In this document: piece by piece, positions 25,220 to 32,830 of the stretch | How positions within the stretch are numbered: position 1 is the stretch's first letter | Layout of the letters: the number at the start of each line of letters is the position of its first letter | Assembly (NCBI RefSeq): GCF_036250735.1 | Contig: NZ_CP109430.1 | Location: forward strand, 8,246,001 to 8,310,000 | Length of the DNA stretch: 64,000 nt | Reading direction: 5' to 3' | Source: Streptosporangium sp. NBC_01495 | GTDB taxonomy: Bacteria > Actinomycetota > Actinomycetes > Streptosporangiales > Streptosporangiaceae | Notes under the pieces: generated by a model | Told to the model about the DNA's origin: nothing | Seen by the model: only the letters and a program-made list of their open reading frames with translations | Databases searched by the model: none | Made by a program: the position numbers and the translations under genes

Positions 25220-27319
25220 ATGACCCATCCGTATCCCGCGCCCTCGCCCTCCCCCCAGTCTGCCCCTGACCCGCGGCCCCCTTCCCCGCCGATCGGCACC
25301 GCTCAGCCGACCCCCGCCGTACCTTCCCCCGCGCCGCAGAGCTCCCCGGCGACTCCGACGCGGAGCGTGAACGGCGAGTACTCGGGGATCGACCCCGAGC
25401 GGATGAACGACTTCGAGCGAGGGCTCGGCCGGGCGCAGGACGCACTCGGACGCAACGAACCGCAGATCCGCCGTACCCTGCAACGGTTCGATCTGGACGC
25501 CTCGGGGCTGGGCGCGCTGCGCGAGATGCGGAGCTGGATCGAGACCAGTCGCCCCGACCTGCGACGTCGCAATGAGACGATCAGCACCAAGCTCACCGAG
25601 TGGGGCGCCGCCACCAAGACGCCCAGCGGGCTGGCCGCCTTCGACGAGACGCTGTACGGCAAGGCCGGTCACGACCCGGACGCCTACGCGGCGACCCTCG
25701 GCCTCGGCAGGACCGCCGAAGACGGCGAGATCGACGAGAAGCTTCTGAGGGGACTGGAGAAGCGGACGGGGGACGCGACGTTCGCCGCCACGTTGATGAA
25801 CACGCTGGGCACGGCGAGATTTCGCGAACTGATGGTCAAGACCGCGAACCGTGAGGACGACAAGAAGGCGCAGCGCCTGCAGGCCGCCCTCGGAAAAACC
25901 CTCGGTACGGCGACCCCCCGGCTGGGCGACGCCTGGCACAAGGAACTCCTGTCCGACCTCGAAGTCGGCCGGACGACCGGCTACATCGGCTGGGAGAAGG
26001 GCTATGCCACGGCGGCGGCCCTCAAGCACGGCACATTCAGCACCGCCTTCCTCCTGGCCACCGCCAGGAAAATCGAGTCCGCCGATCGCGGAAGGGTGAT
26101 GCTGGATCCGCGTGTCATGGTGGCCCTGCTGGAAGGGCTCAGCCGTGATCCGGTGGCCGCCCAGGACTTCTTCGCGAGCGACCCGACCATGCTGAAACGC
26201 TTCCTGACCCAACGGCGCCTGGGCGACGACGGCGTGGCCCTGGGCAAGGCACTGGAGGCGGCAACGCTCACCTTCCGCGACCACGACGGCTCAGCGCAGA
26301 ACCCCTCGCGCGGCTTCCTGTCGGCCAAGCTCGCCTCGGAGACCGTCCACCTGGAAGCCGTACGGATCAAGGACGGCAAGCTCCCCGACTCCTCCGTGAG
26401 CGCCGCATCGATGGGGCGCATCCTGGGCGGCTACATCAGCGACATCAACCACGTCGCTCAACGAGGCCGCGACTCCGTGTCGTTCGGGGTGCGAAGTGCT
26501 GACAATCCCTCCACACCGGGACCTGACCCCTGGGGCGCCGAGTTCAATGTAGGGGAACTACGTCAGGTGATGAAGGAGGCGTTCACAGACACCAAGGCAT
26601 TTGCCCCTGTGCTGGCCGCTCAGACGGCGTTCACCAGCTTGCTCCTTAATCACGGTGCCGCTGAGATGGCCTCTGGTCGGGGCGACGATGTATTCCTGAC
26701 CAATGCAATAGTGATCGGGACAGGCTTTGGAATGATCACTGATGCGGCAGGCCTGGCGAAGATCGAGGAAGGCAAGGATCTGGACGCGGCGCAGCAGCGC
26801 AATATGAAGATGCTCCTGGCTGCTGTCAATACCGGTCTTGTCATCCCGCAAGGTGGGGCCTGGCCAATCACCGCCGATGTCATCGGAGCCTGGAGCGGGG
26901 TGGCGGAAGAAATAGCCAAGGGCAAGGCGGAGGACAACGCCCGCGTTGACGCCAATGCCGTCGTCGACAAGACTCGAAGGCTTGTGCATGATCTCACCGT
27001 GCAGGCCATGCTCAAAAACGGCCTCTTCGGCTCCGCCGAGCCCGCCGGCCAGGACCACCCCTGGGCAACCCTGGAAGGCCTGGAGAAGGGGGACGATCCC
27101 CGCGACAACCCCAACAACTTCCTCAAGGACGACGGCCGGACCCTCATGACCAGGGACGAGATGATCGACAAAACGGCTACCGACATCATCGACAAGGACC
27201 GGCGAATCAATGCGTATGAGCACTGGCTCTACCAGGGGCTGGCAGGAAAACCCTGGACAGATGTAAGGGGTCATTTGAATCAGGGATTCACTGACGGCTT
27301 CGCCCAGTACGGCTCGTAA
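25220..27319 (+). CDS. Large alanine-rich protein, possible type VII-linked effector or scaffold (DUF6571-like)
   Basis: A 699-residue protein. It has a Pro/Ser-rich N-terminus (about 1-45), then a mostly helical body with acidic surface and no membrane segment. The overall look (DPERMNDFERGLGRAQDAL near 55, GYISDINHVAQRG near 410, a C-terminal domain starting near 440) resembles actinobacterial DUF6571-like proteins found with WXG proteins; that match is from memory and tentative. No nuclease, deaminase or protease motif is visible. The start is the ATG at 25220 after the AT-rich promoter. It overlaps the lipoprotein gene by TAATG, so the two are translationally coupled. It may be secreted or act as a toxin carrier; this is inference. 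Confidence 0.75.
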   Translation: MTHPYPAPSPSPQSAPDPRPPSPPIGTAQPTPAVPSPAPQSSPATPTRSVNGEYSGIDPERMNDFERGLGRAQDALGRNEPQIRRTLQRFDLDASGLGALREMRSWIETSRPDLRRRNETISTKLTEWGAATKTPSGLAAFDETLYGKAGHDPDAYAATLGLGRTAEDGEIDEKLLRGLEKRTGDATFAATLMNTLGTARFRELMVKTANREDDKKAQRLQAALGKTLGTATPRLGDAWHKELLSDLEVGRTTGYIGWEKGYATAAALKHGTFSTAFLLATARKIESADRGRVMLDPRVMVALLEGLSRDPVAAQDFFASDPTMLKRFLTQRRLGDDGVALGKALEAATLTFRDHDGSAQNPSRGFLSAKLASETVHLEAVRIKDGKLPDSSVSAASMGRILGGYISDINHVAQRGRDSVSFGVRSADNPSTPGPDPWGAEFNVGELRQVMKEAFTDTKAFAPVLAAQTAFTSLLLNHGAAEMASGRGDDVFLTNAIVIGTGFGMITDAAGLAKIEEGKDLDAAQQRNMKMLLAAVNTGLVIPQGGAWPITADVIGAWSGVAEEIAKGKAEDNARVDANAVVDKTRRLVHDLTVQAMLKNGLFGSAEPAGQDHPWATLEGLEKGDDPRDNPNNFLKDDGRTLMTRDEMIDKTATDIIDKDRRINAYEHWLYQGLAGKPWTDVRGHLNQGFTDGFAQYGS

Positions 27320-27915
27320 TGCGAAAAGTATTCACCGCAGTCACCGCGCTGACCTGCGTCCTGACCATGTTGACGGCCTGCCAGAACGATGAGGCGCCTG
27401 TCGATCGCAGCCCAATGCCAATGGTGGCCGCTCCACCGTACCTCTGTGAGCACATCCCTTTGAAGGCGGTTGAACTGATGACCGGGGTGCGCAATCCACT
27501 GGTCCGCGGCTTCTTCGATCTCACGAGTGCGGGAGGTCTTGGTGCTGGGAGTTGCGCAATCTACCAGCGAGAGGGCGAGCGACTAAAGGTGCTGCTGATC
27601 AAACTCACGCCAGGCGGATACCCGGGAGCGGTTCAGGAGCAGATCGAAGATGGCGCCTTACGGTTACCGGAGATACTTCCCGGGGTTATCGGCTCTTACT
27701 TCAAGCCCTTGGACAGCGAAACCAACGACGCATACGCGCTGCTTGTACGCGGCAAAGCTGAGATAAGCATCCAAATGGAGATCGGGGCCAAGGGGCGGGA
27801 CAACGCCGCTGATGTGCTGGCGTTGATGAAGCTGGTCGCGCCGAAGCTGCTCACCGACGCCAGCGCGCCGTCCCCAACACCGAAGCCCCCTTCCCCTACC
27901 CCGAAGAAAGACTGA
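27319..27915 (+). CDS. Putative lipoprotein, coupled to the large Ala-rich protein
   Basis: The 198-residue protein begins with a lipoprotein signal (MRKVFTAVTALTCVLTMLTAC; lipobox LTAC with Cys21). The mature part contains two further Cys that flank ~45 residues (YLCEHIP and GAGSCAIYQREG), the same two-Cys spacing style as DUF3558-type surface domains, and ends in a Pro/Ser/Thr-rich tail. It should be anchored outside the membrane. Its ATG overlaps the stop of the upstream gene, and a WXG-like gene follows 4 bases on. An immunity or envelope-receptor role for the operon is possible but not shown. Confidence 0.8.
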   Translation: MRKVFTAVTALTCVLTMLTACQNDEAPVDRSPMPMVAAPPYLCEHIPLKAVELMTGVRNPLVRGFFDLTSAGGLGAGSCAIYQREGERLKVLLIKLTPGGYPGAVQEQIEDGALRLPEILPGVIGSYFKPLDSETNDAYALLVRGKAEISIQMEIGAKGRDNAADVLALMKLVAPKLLTDASAPSPTPKPPSPTPKKD

Positions 27916-27919
27916 TCCC

Positions 27920-28222
27920 ATGGCCCAGCTGGTGCCCAATCCGCTCCACGCGGCGTTGGAGGATGCGCTGCGGACGGTCGAGCCGCTGGTCCAGGAGATC
28001 GAGAGCGGTATCGAGCCCCCGTACCGGGACTTCCACGAGGGCACGGTGTGGACGGGACCGGCCGCCAAGAAGTTCGACGCCCAGCTCGTCCAGCACCGCA
28101 CTCGGGTCCGGGGCGCGGGAGAGAAGATCATCTCCGACCTGCGAAGGACCTTGGCCGTCACCCCCCGCCAAGTGAGCGAGGAGGAGGCCAAAACAATCAA
28201 GCAGCGGTACGGCCTCCCCTGA
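27920..28222 (+). CDS. WXG100-like small helical protein
   Basis: A 100-residue, all-helical protein with a central turn VWTGPAAKKFDAQL, where WTG at about residues 44-46 is the WXG motif of ESX/type VII substrates. Length and helix-turn-helix hairpin shape fit the WXG100 group. It is the third gene of a compact operon with the large Ala-rich protein and a lipoprotein. No EccC or other secretion ATPase is in the window. Its ATG follows a weak ribosome site directly after the lipoprotein stop. Confidence 0.78.
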   Translation: MAQLVPNPLHAALEDALRTVEPLVQEIESGIEPPYRDFHEGTVWTGPAAKKFDAQLVQHRTRVRGAGEKIISDLRRTLAVTPRQVSEEEAKTIKQRYGLP

Positions 28223-28236
28223 CGAGTGTCTGGAGA

Positions 28237-28270
28237 ACGCGGGCGGGCCGGGTGGACGGCCCGCCCGCGT
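28237..28270. terminator. Bidirectional terminator between the WXG operon and a convergent gene
   Basis: A perfect 13-bp stem (ACGCGGGCGGGCC with GGCCCGCCCGCGT) around an 8-base loop lies 15 bases after the WXG-like gene stop and before the end of the minus-strand gene at 28360. There is no T-run, as usual for GC-rich actinobacteria. Confidence 0.75.
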
Positions 28271-28359
28271 CACGTACCGCGTTTCGCCCTCACGCGGTAC
28301 GTCCTGGACGGCACGGCGGCCCTGGACCGGGGAAGGGATGGGGCCGCCATGCCCGCTCA

Positions 28360-28680
28360 TCAGAAGTGGCCGATACCGGCCGAGCCGGAGGTGAGTGCCC
28401 AGCGGTGCAGGAGCGCGGTCATCTCGGCCTCGCGCATCTGGGCCTTCAGCCCGTCGGGGGTCCGGTCACAGATGATCAGCGGTTCGGAGGTGGGCCAGGT
28501 GGCGATGGCGTGGAAGAGACGACTGCCGGTGCCGTACAGCACCGACCAACCCGGCCAGGTGATCTCCAGCATCGCGGCCTCGGCGCGGGCCTCGTGGTCC
28601 CAGGTGTAGCGCGGGACCGAAGCGACGGCCTGGCCGTCGCGGTGACGGCCTCGGGCGGCGGCCAGACAGCGGCGAATCAT
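28360..28680 (-). CDS. Conserved-looking hypothetical protein
   Basis: A 106-residue soluble protein with no recognised motif. It is rich in aromatic residues (ITWPGWSVLYGTGSRLFHAI) and has an amphipathic C-terminal helix (PDGLKAQMREAEMTALLHRW). Its ATG overlaps the stop of the upstream gene as ATGA, so the pair forms a translationally coupled unit. Gene pairs of this type next to small GntR and XRE/DUF397 genes are common in Streptosporangiales, which suggests a regulatory accessory role. No function is assigned. Confidence 0.65.
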   Translation of the reverse strand: MIRRCLAAARGRHRDGQAVASVPRYTWDHEARAEAAMLEITWPGWSVLYGTGSRLFHAIATWPTSEPLIICDRTPDGLKAQMREAEMTALLHRWALTSGSAGIGHF

Positions 28681-29678
28681 GAGGTCACCTGCCCGGTCTG
28701 CTCCCGCTCCGGCGTCTCCTCTTCCCGCCCTTCCGGGGCAGGAGCCTCCCGCGTCTCCTGTTCGCGTGCCGCCCGCTCCTCCGCCTCGCGGGCGAAGTCC
28801 TCCTGCCGGTCGGTCTCGGCCCGCAACGCCTCCAGGTTGTCGGCGTCGACGGTCCGCTCTGCCCCGGCCTGAGTGGCCGCCGGGGAGAAAGGCTTCTCCC
28901 GGCTGGCCCACAGCCGTCCGGCGTCGCTGAGAATCAACCGCCAGCCGGGAATCGTCGTGTTGGGGCTGGTGGGCTCTGGGTGGGTGGAACTACCATCTCT
29001 CACTGATTGGACCTCCATCCGATCAAGGGCCCGTCCGGTCGTTTCCAGCGTGGGACGGGCCCGCTCTGTTGAGCAGGGAAAAATCTGGAGGGGTACGCCG
29101 TACCGGCCGGGCGACCGGCACGAAGATGGGGTGACCGCCGAGCGGTTCGGTGCGCAGGTGGTTCTTCGCCCGGAGCGGGGTGCGAGGTGGCGTCCACCTC
29201 CAAGTCGGGGCGGCCTGGTGAGAGCTGCCCCTCGCGGCGACGCCGGGTGCGGGCGACAGGGCACCCGCCGAACCGACACCGATGCGGGCGGCTCGACGGC
29301 CACGCTCCGCTCGGGACGACGCTGCTCGCTTGTCGCCGGAATCCCCTCGGCCGGGGCCGACCCGGCACACCGCTGAACGGATACCGGCGCGACCACCTCG
29401 GCGGACCGCTGAGCGGGGATCGCACCGGCCGGGGCCACGGGGGCAGGCTCGAAGCACGACAGGGAACGGTCTCCGGTACGACGGACTCGCAGCCGGATGT
29501 CCAACAGGTCGCCGGAGGGCTGGACGTACTCGTGATCGGCGGGCCGATCGGGACAGCCGTGCACGTAGGGGGCATGCCCGCAGGTGGCACACCCCATCGG
29601 CATCGGCGGCACCTCGGCGAAACAGCCGCAGCCACTCGTCGTGGCCCGGTCGAGAACCGGGGCACTAGGGTTAGGCAT
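28677..29678 (-). CDS. Hypothetical protein with N-terminal Cys-rich segment; possibly two fused genes
   Basis: One frame runs 333 residues from ATG 29678. The N-terminus has SGCGCFAEVPPMPMGCATCG followed by HAPYVHGC, a likely metal-binding Cys cluster. The middle is Pro/Arg-rich and reads like non-coding sequence. The last ~108 residues (GWRLILSDAGRLWASREK, then acidic EEERAAREQ-type repeats) look coding again. GTG 29003 has a perfect GGAGG 8 bases upstream and a structured leader identical in design to that before 29678, so the C-terminal third may be an independent gene (28677-29003). Two genes that became fused in frame, or one decayed gene before a live one, are the main alternatives. 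Confidence 0.5.
   Translation of the reverse strand: MPNPSAPVLDRATTSGCGCFAEVPPMPMGCATCGHAPYVHGCPDRPADHEYVQPSGDLLDIRLRVRRTGDRSLSCFEPAPVAPAGAIPAQRSAEVVAPVSVQRCAGSAPAEGIPATSEQRRPERSVAVEPPASVSVRRVPCRPHPASPRGAALTRPPRLGGGRHLAPRSGRRTTCAPNRSAVTPSSCRSPGRYGVPLQIFPCSTERARPTLETTGRALDRMEVQSVRDGSSTHPEPTSPNTTIPGWRLILSDAGRLWASREKPFSPAATQAGAERTVDADNLEALRAETDRQEDFAREAEERAAREQETREAPAPEGREEETPEREQTGQVTS
29027..29062 (-). promoter_or_regulatory. Structured leader hairpin, copy 1
   Basis: A perfect 10-bp stem (GGGCCCGTCC with GGACGGGCCC) closes a 16-base loop containing GTCGTTTCCAGCG. On the minus strand it is followed by CTTGATCGGATGGAGGTCC and the GTG at 29003. The same arrangement occurs at 29705. Confidence 0.6.
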
Positions 29679-29704
29679 CGGGTCAGGACCACCTTCCTGA
29701 TCAA

Positions 29705-29739
29705 GGGCCCGTTCAGTCGTTGCAGCGATGAACGGGCTC
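29705..29739 (-). promoter_or_regulatory. Structured leader hairpin, copy 2
   Basis: An 11-bp stem (GGGCCCGTTCA with TGAACGGGCTC, one G-T pair) closes a 13-base loop with GTCGTTGCAGCG, close to the loop of copy 1. It is followed on the minus strand by CTTGATCAGGAAGGTGGTCC and ATG 29678. Conservation of stem, loop and spacer points to a shared attenuator or protein-binding leader. Confidence 0.6.
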
Positions 29740-29860
29740 ATTTTGGATCTTGCTTCACTACTGTTAATAACTATGAAGTGTGAACATCTCTTATCGTTAG
29801 TTGTCCAGTGCTGTTCAGGGCAGGTATCCCGGGGCGACAAGAGATGTCTACGGTGATCTT

Positions 29861-30118
29861 GTGACGATAGCGTGGCGCGCAAACCAGCCGAAATGGGTAC
29901 AGATAGCTAATGTGATCAAGGATCGCATTCGTAACGGCACTTACGTAGTCGACGAACCCGTCGCCAGCGAACACCTGATCGTTCAGGAGTTCGGCGTATC
30001 CCGACCGACCGCCCGCAAGGTGCTGGTGCGCCTTCGCGAGGAAGGCGTCGTCTACGCCGTCCGGGGCCTGGGAACATTCGCGCGATCTCCTGGCGATTGG
30101 GAGCCGACCGGGGATTGA
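29861..30118 (+). CDS. Small GntR-family regulator (winged helix only)
   Basis: From GTG 29861 the product is 85 residues and consists only of a GntR winged helix: QIANVIKDRIRNGTYVVDE, then SEHLIVQEFGVSRPTARKVL for recognition and a wing ending VYAVRGLGTFA. No effector-binding domain follows. It should bind DNA as a dimer and is typical of small GntR genes next to accessory elements. The frame is open back to a TTG at 29801, but that would extend into AT-rich promoter-like DNA. It diverges from the Cys-rich hypothetical gene and may control the leader-bearing genes. Confidence 0.85.
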   Translation: MTIAWRANQPKWVQIANVIKDRIRNGTYVVDEPVASEHLIVQEFGVSRPTARKVLVRLREEGVVYAVRGLGTFARSPGDWEPTGD

Positions 30119-30277
30119 AGTCTCCAGCGCGTAGGCGCAAGCAGTCATTTGTTCGATTTTGTCACCAAAGCCTTACTCTCCGTTTCGGGCCGTGGGAGTA
30201 TCATGCAGTCACACTGTGCAGCAAGGCAACTGCTGTGCGTATAGATTTTTTGCCAAATCCCTAGCACACTGAGCGGC

Positions 30278-31123
30278 ATGACGAAGAGCTCCACGGTTCG
30301 GCATCGCCGCCTGGGCCGTGAACTACGACGGCTCCGGGAGCAAGCCGAGCTCACACCGGAGACAGCGGCCCGCCGGCTCGGGTGGAGTCGGCCAAAGCTC
30401 AACCGGATCGAGAACGCCCGAATCGCGGTGACCCCCTCGGCTGTCGCCGATGCCTGTGACTTGTACGGCGTGGACTTCTCAACCAAGGCCGAACTGGTCC
30501 AGCTCTGCAAGGACGCCACCGTACGTGGCTGGTGGACCGCCTACTCGGATGTCTTCACCGGCTATTACATCGCGCTCGAAACCGAGGCGACGACTATCCG
30601 CAAGTGGGAGCCGATCCTGATCCCGGGCCTGCTCCAGAGCGAGGAGTACGCCTATGAGGTCATCCGTGCAGCGAGGCCCGAGCTGACCAAGACCCAGCTC
30701 GACCGGCACGTCAGCGCCCGTATGACCCGGAAAATCAACTTGCTCGGACCAGGTGCGCCAACGCTGCACGCCCTCATAGACGAGGCCGTGCTACGTCGTC
30801 CGGTCGGATCGCCCGACCTCATGGCCCGCCAGCTCAACAACATCCTCCAGGTCTCCGATTGGCCCAGCATCACGATCCAGGTCCTCCCCACTGCGGTCGG
30901 CGCACACAGTGGCCTGGAAGGCGCCTTCTCCGTGCTGGGTTTCGGCGACGAGGACCCGGAAGTGGGCTATACCGAATGCTCCAGCGGAGACGTTTACGTC
31001 GAAGCGGCCGACCAGGTGCTCCGACTTACCCTAAAGTTCGAGCGCCTTCGCGACGTCTGCCTGTCCCCCGAGAAATCTGCGGCACTCATAGCCGCGGTGA
31101 GGAGCAGCCATGATCTCCCCTGA
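30278..31123 (+). CDS. XRE-family regulator with DUF5753 (Scr1-type)
   Basis: A 281-residue protein. The N-terminal XRE helix-turn-helix (LGRELRRLREQAELTPETAA then RRLGWSRPKLNRIE) spans about 11-50. A C-terminal DUF5753 domain starts at about 95 with EPILIPGLLQSEEYAYEVI and contains ARMTRKINLL and ITIQVLPTAVGAHSG, all typical of the Scr1 family. Such proteins act with small DUF397 partners, which follow immediately, in a toxin-antitoxin-like or developmental switch. The 3' end overlaps the DUF397 start by 14 bases. Its ATG at 30278 is preceded by an AT-richer promoter-like segment but no strong ribosome site. Confidence 0.93.
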   Translation: MTKSSTVRHRRLGRELRRLREQAELTPETAARRLGWSRPKLNRIENARIAVTPSAVADACDLYGVDFSTKAELVQLCKDATVRGWWTAYSDVFTGYYIALETEATTIRKWEPILIPGLLQSEEYAYEVIRAARPELTKTQLDRHVSARMTRKINLLGPGAPTLHALIDEAVLRRPVGSPDLMARQLNNILQVSDWPSITIQVLPTAVGAHSGLEGAFSVLGFGDEDPEVGYTECSSGDVYVEAADQVLRLTLKFERLRDVCLSPEKSAALIAAVRSSHDLP

Positions 31124-31310
31124 CCTGTCCGGTGCCGAGTTCCGCAAGTCCAGCCTCAGCGGCGGCGGCAACGACTGCGTAGAGGTGTCCACCAACCTGC
31201 CGAGCCTCGTCGCCGTCCGCGACAGCAAGGACCCAGCCGGCCCCACACTGGTCTTCTCCCCCACAGCCTGGAACAACTTCCTGACAGGCATCCGCAACGG
31301 AGAAATCTGA
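31110..31310 (+). CDS. DUF397 protein, copy 1
   Basis: A 66-residue protein with the DUF397 pattern: FRKSSLSGGGNDCVEV, then VAVRDSKDP and a C-terminal FSPTAWNNFLTGIRNGE. DUF397 proteins are small partners of Scr1-type XRE regulators. It overlaps the XRE gene stop (ATGATCTCCCCTGA), so its synthesis is coupled to the regulator. A hairpin terminator follows 14 bases after its stop. Confidence 0.93.
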   Translation: MISPDLSGAEFRKSSLSGGGNDCVEVSTNLPSLVAVRDSKDPAGPTLVFSPTAWNNFLTGIRNGEI

Positions 31311-31323
31311 CCTAGCCATGGGT

Positions 31324-31366
31324 GCCACGCGGCCAGAACCGCTGCGAAACAGTCTGGCCGCGCGAC
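31324..31366 (+). terminator. Hairpin terminator after DUF397 copy 1
   Basis: Arms GCCACGCGGCCAGA and TCTGGCCGCGCGAC pair over 14 positions with two mismatches around a 15-base loop. It is the older or more eroded copy of the hairpin at 31686. Confidence 0.65.
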
Positions 31367-31470
31367 AACACGAGCCGAGGATCAGCGGGTGCCCGCTCGT
31401 GGTGGGTTCCTCTGGCAATCCCTATCCCCCAAGGAATCCGCGGCCTTCCTCACCGCGGTGAGGAGTGAGC

Positions 31471-31671
31471 ATGATCTCCCCTAACCTGCCCGACGCCGAG
31501 TTCCGCAAGAGCAGCTATTCAGGCACTGGCAACGACTGCGTCGAGGTAGCCACGAATCTTCCGGACCTCATCGCCATACGCGACAGCAAGGACCCATCCG
31601 GCCCCGTGCTGGCCTTCTCCCCCACAGCCTGGAACAACTTCCTGACCGGCATCCGCAACGGAGAAATCTGA
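31471..31671 (+). CDS. DUF397 protein, copy 2
   Basis: A 66-residue paralogue of copy 1, with FRKSSYSGTGNDCVEV, IAIRDSKDPSGP and the same FSPTAWNNFLTGIRNGE end. Only conservative changes separate the two copies, so both frames have been kept under selection since the duplication. The start is ATG 31471 after GAGGAGTGAGC. Having lost its own full XRE gene, it either acts with the XRE protein at 30278 or is a dosage copy. Confidence 0.92.
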   Translation: MISPNLPDAEFRKSSYSGTGNDCVEVATNLPDLIAIRDSKDPSGPVLAFSPTAWNNFLTGIRNGEI

Positions 31672-31685
31672 CCCCGACCACGGGT

Positions 31686-31728
31686 GCCGCGCGGCCAGAA
31701 CCGCTGCGAAGCAGTCTGGCCGCGCGGC
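31686..31728 (+). terminator. Hairpin terminator after DUF397 copy 2
   Basis: A perfect 14-bp stem, GCCGCGCGGCCAGA with TCTGGCCGCGCGGC, around a 15-base loop (ACCGCTGCGAAGCAG) begins 15 bases after the stop codon. No T-run. Confidence 0.75.
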
Positions 31729-31868
31729 AATGCGAGTCGAGGCGGCGGGTGCCCACTCGGAGTGGGTCCCTATTCCAGGATCTCCAGGGCGGGAGACCTT
31801 CTCCACGATGCCCTCGAACGGCTCGAAGTGGATGTGCACTTTATGGGCGATATGACGTCTTCCTGGAG

Positions 31869-32153
31869 ATGGGAATACCGGTCTTCAGGTCGCTCGACCG
31901 AGGGAGTCTTCTCATCGTGGACGAACTCGACTCAAGCCTGCATCCATATCTGTCGGCCCAGCTGATCAAGCTTTTCCGGGAACCGGAGACCAATCCGCTC
32001 GAAGGGGGTCACGGGCCTCCTCTACGCCGACGCGCTCGCACGCGGAGAGATCCATACGACGTCGACCCTCGGCGAGTTCTTGCGGCTCGACGGGACACCG
32101 GCGGCGGGTCCGCCGAGCCCGGAGCTCTCGGGAAAAAGCGGGAAACGTCTGTA
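31869..32153 (+). pseudogene. AAA/ABC-type ATPase remnant and unassigned C-terminal fragment
   Basis: The frame from 31869 reads VFRSLDRGSLLIVDELDSSL then HPYLSAQLIKLFREPETNP. This is the Walker B and D-loop region of AAA ATP/GTP-binding proteins of the abortive-infection or RloC-like type. Walker A and the signature motif are missing upstream and the frame is lost after 31998. A second frame from about 32008 to 32153 encodes LLYADALARGEIHTTSTLGE and then FLRLDGTP before TAG; it is not the expected TSHD continuation, so two genes seem to be joined at a deletion. Confidence 0.6.
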
Positions 32154-32227
32154 GCCTCTGGATAGCTGTGCGTACACATCCTCGGAAAACCGCGCGTGGG
32201 TGAGGGAGAGGAGTTAGCCTCACGCCC

Positions 32228-32629
32228 GTGGGAGAGGTTCTGGGCAAGGTGTTGGTAGTGGATGATGACGACGTCATCCGGCAGCTCATCGCGGTCAACC
32301 TGACCCTGGAGGGGTTCCAGGTGGATACGGCCTCCGACGGGCAGGACTGCCTGGATCGGGTGCTGGACGTGATGCCCGACGTCATCACGCTGGACGTCAT
32401 GATGCCCAGGATGGACGGCTGGATGACGGCCACCAGGCTGCGCAACGACGAGGGGACCAGCCACATCAAGGTGGTCCTGATCACCGCGCGGGCGCAGGAG
32501 GACGACAAGCGGCGGGGCCTCGGCATCGGGGTCGACGCCTACCTCACGAAACCCTTCGACCCGGCCGAGCTGATCCAGGTCGTCCGCGAGCTGGCCCTGA
32601 CCGCGCGCAGCGGCCAGGGCAAGGCCTGA
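32228..32629 (+). CDS. Receiver-only response regulator
   Basis: A 133-residue protein consisting of one receiver domain: the acidic pocket VVDDDD at about 10-15, phosphoacceptor Asp56 in ITLDVMMPRMDG, the switch Thr in VVLITARA, and the conserved Lys in YLTKPFDP near 107. There is no output domain, so it must act by contact with another protein (as CheY or Spo0F do) or in a phosphorelay. The start is GTG 32228. No sensor kinase is adjacent. The next gene is convergent, with repeat DNA between. Confidence 0.92.
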   Translation: MGEVLGKVLVVDDDDVIRQLIAVNLTLEGFQVDTASDGQDCLDRVLDVMPDVITLDVMMPRMDGWMTATRLRNDEGTSHIKVVLITARAQEDDKRRGLGIGVDAYLTKPFDPAELIQVVRELALTARSGQGKA

Positions 32630-32822
32630 CCTCACGGAGTGATGTCGTCGCGGGCCGCGTCATCGGCCGACCCTCACGAAGCCACGTGGGCCGGTCCTCA
32701 CAAGGCCACGTTGACTGCCCCTCACGAAGCCACGTGGGCCGGTCCTCACGAGGTCTCGTAAGAGTCGGCCCTCACAAGGCCGCGTTGACTGCCCCTCACG
32801 AGGCCGCGTGGTCCGCGCGAGC
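32615..32822. repeat. Degenerate ~25-30 bp repeats between convergent regulator genes
   Basis: Units of the form CCTCACGAAGCCACGTGGGCCGGT recur about six to seven times with drift (ACAAGGCCACGTTGACTGC, ACGAGGCCGCGTGG). The first unit includes the last codons and TGA of the receiver gene (GGCCTGACCTCACGG). No gene is present. Confidence 0.75.
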
Positions 32823-32830
32823 CCCACAGC

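Larger units (their letters stand above)
31057..31778. repeat. 361-bp tandem duplication of XRE 3' end, DUF397 gene and hairpin
   Basis: Two copies with a period of 361 bases (ATG 31110 versus ATG 31471). Each holds the last ~18 codons of an XRE gene, a full DUF397 gene and a downstream hairpin. In the second copy the XRE tail (SPKESAAFLTAVRSEHDLP in frame) is an orphan fragment. Copies have diverged moderately, with about 80-90% identity by eye in the genes. Confidence 0.85.
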
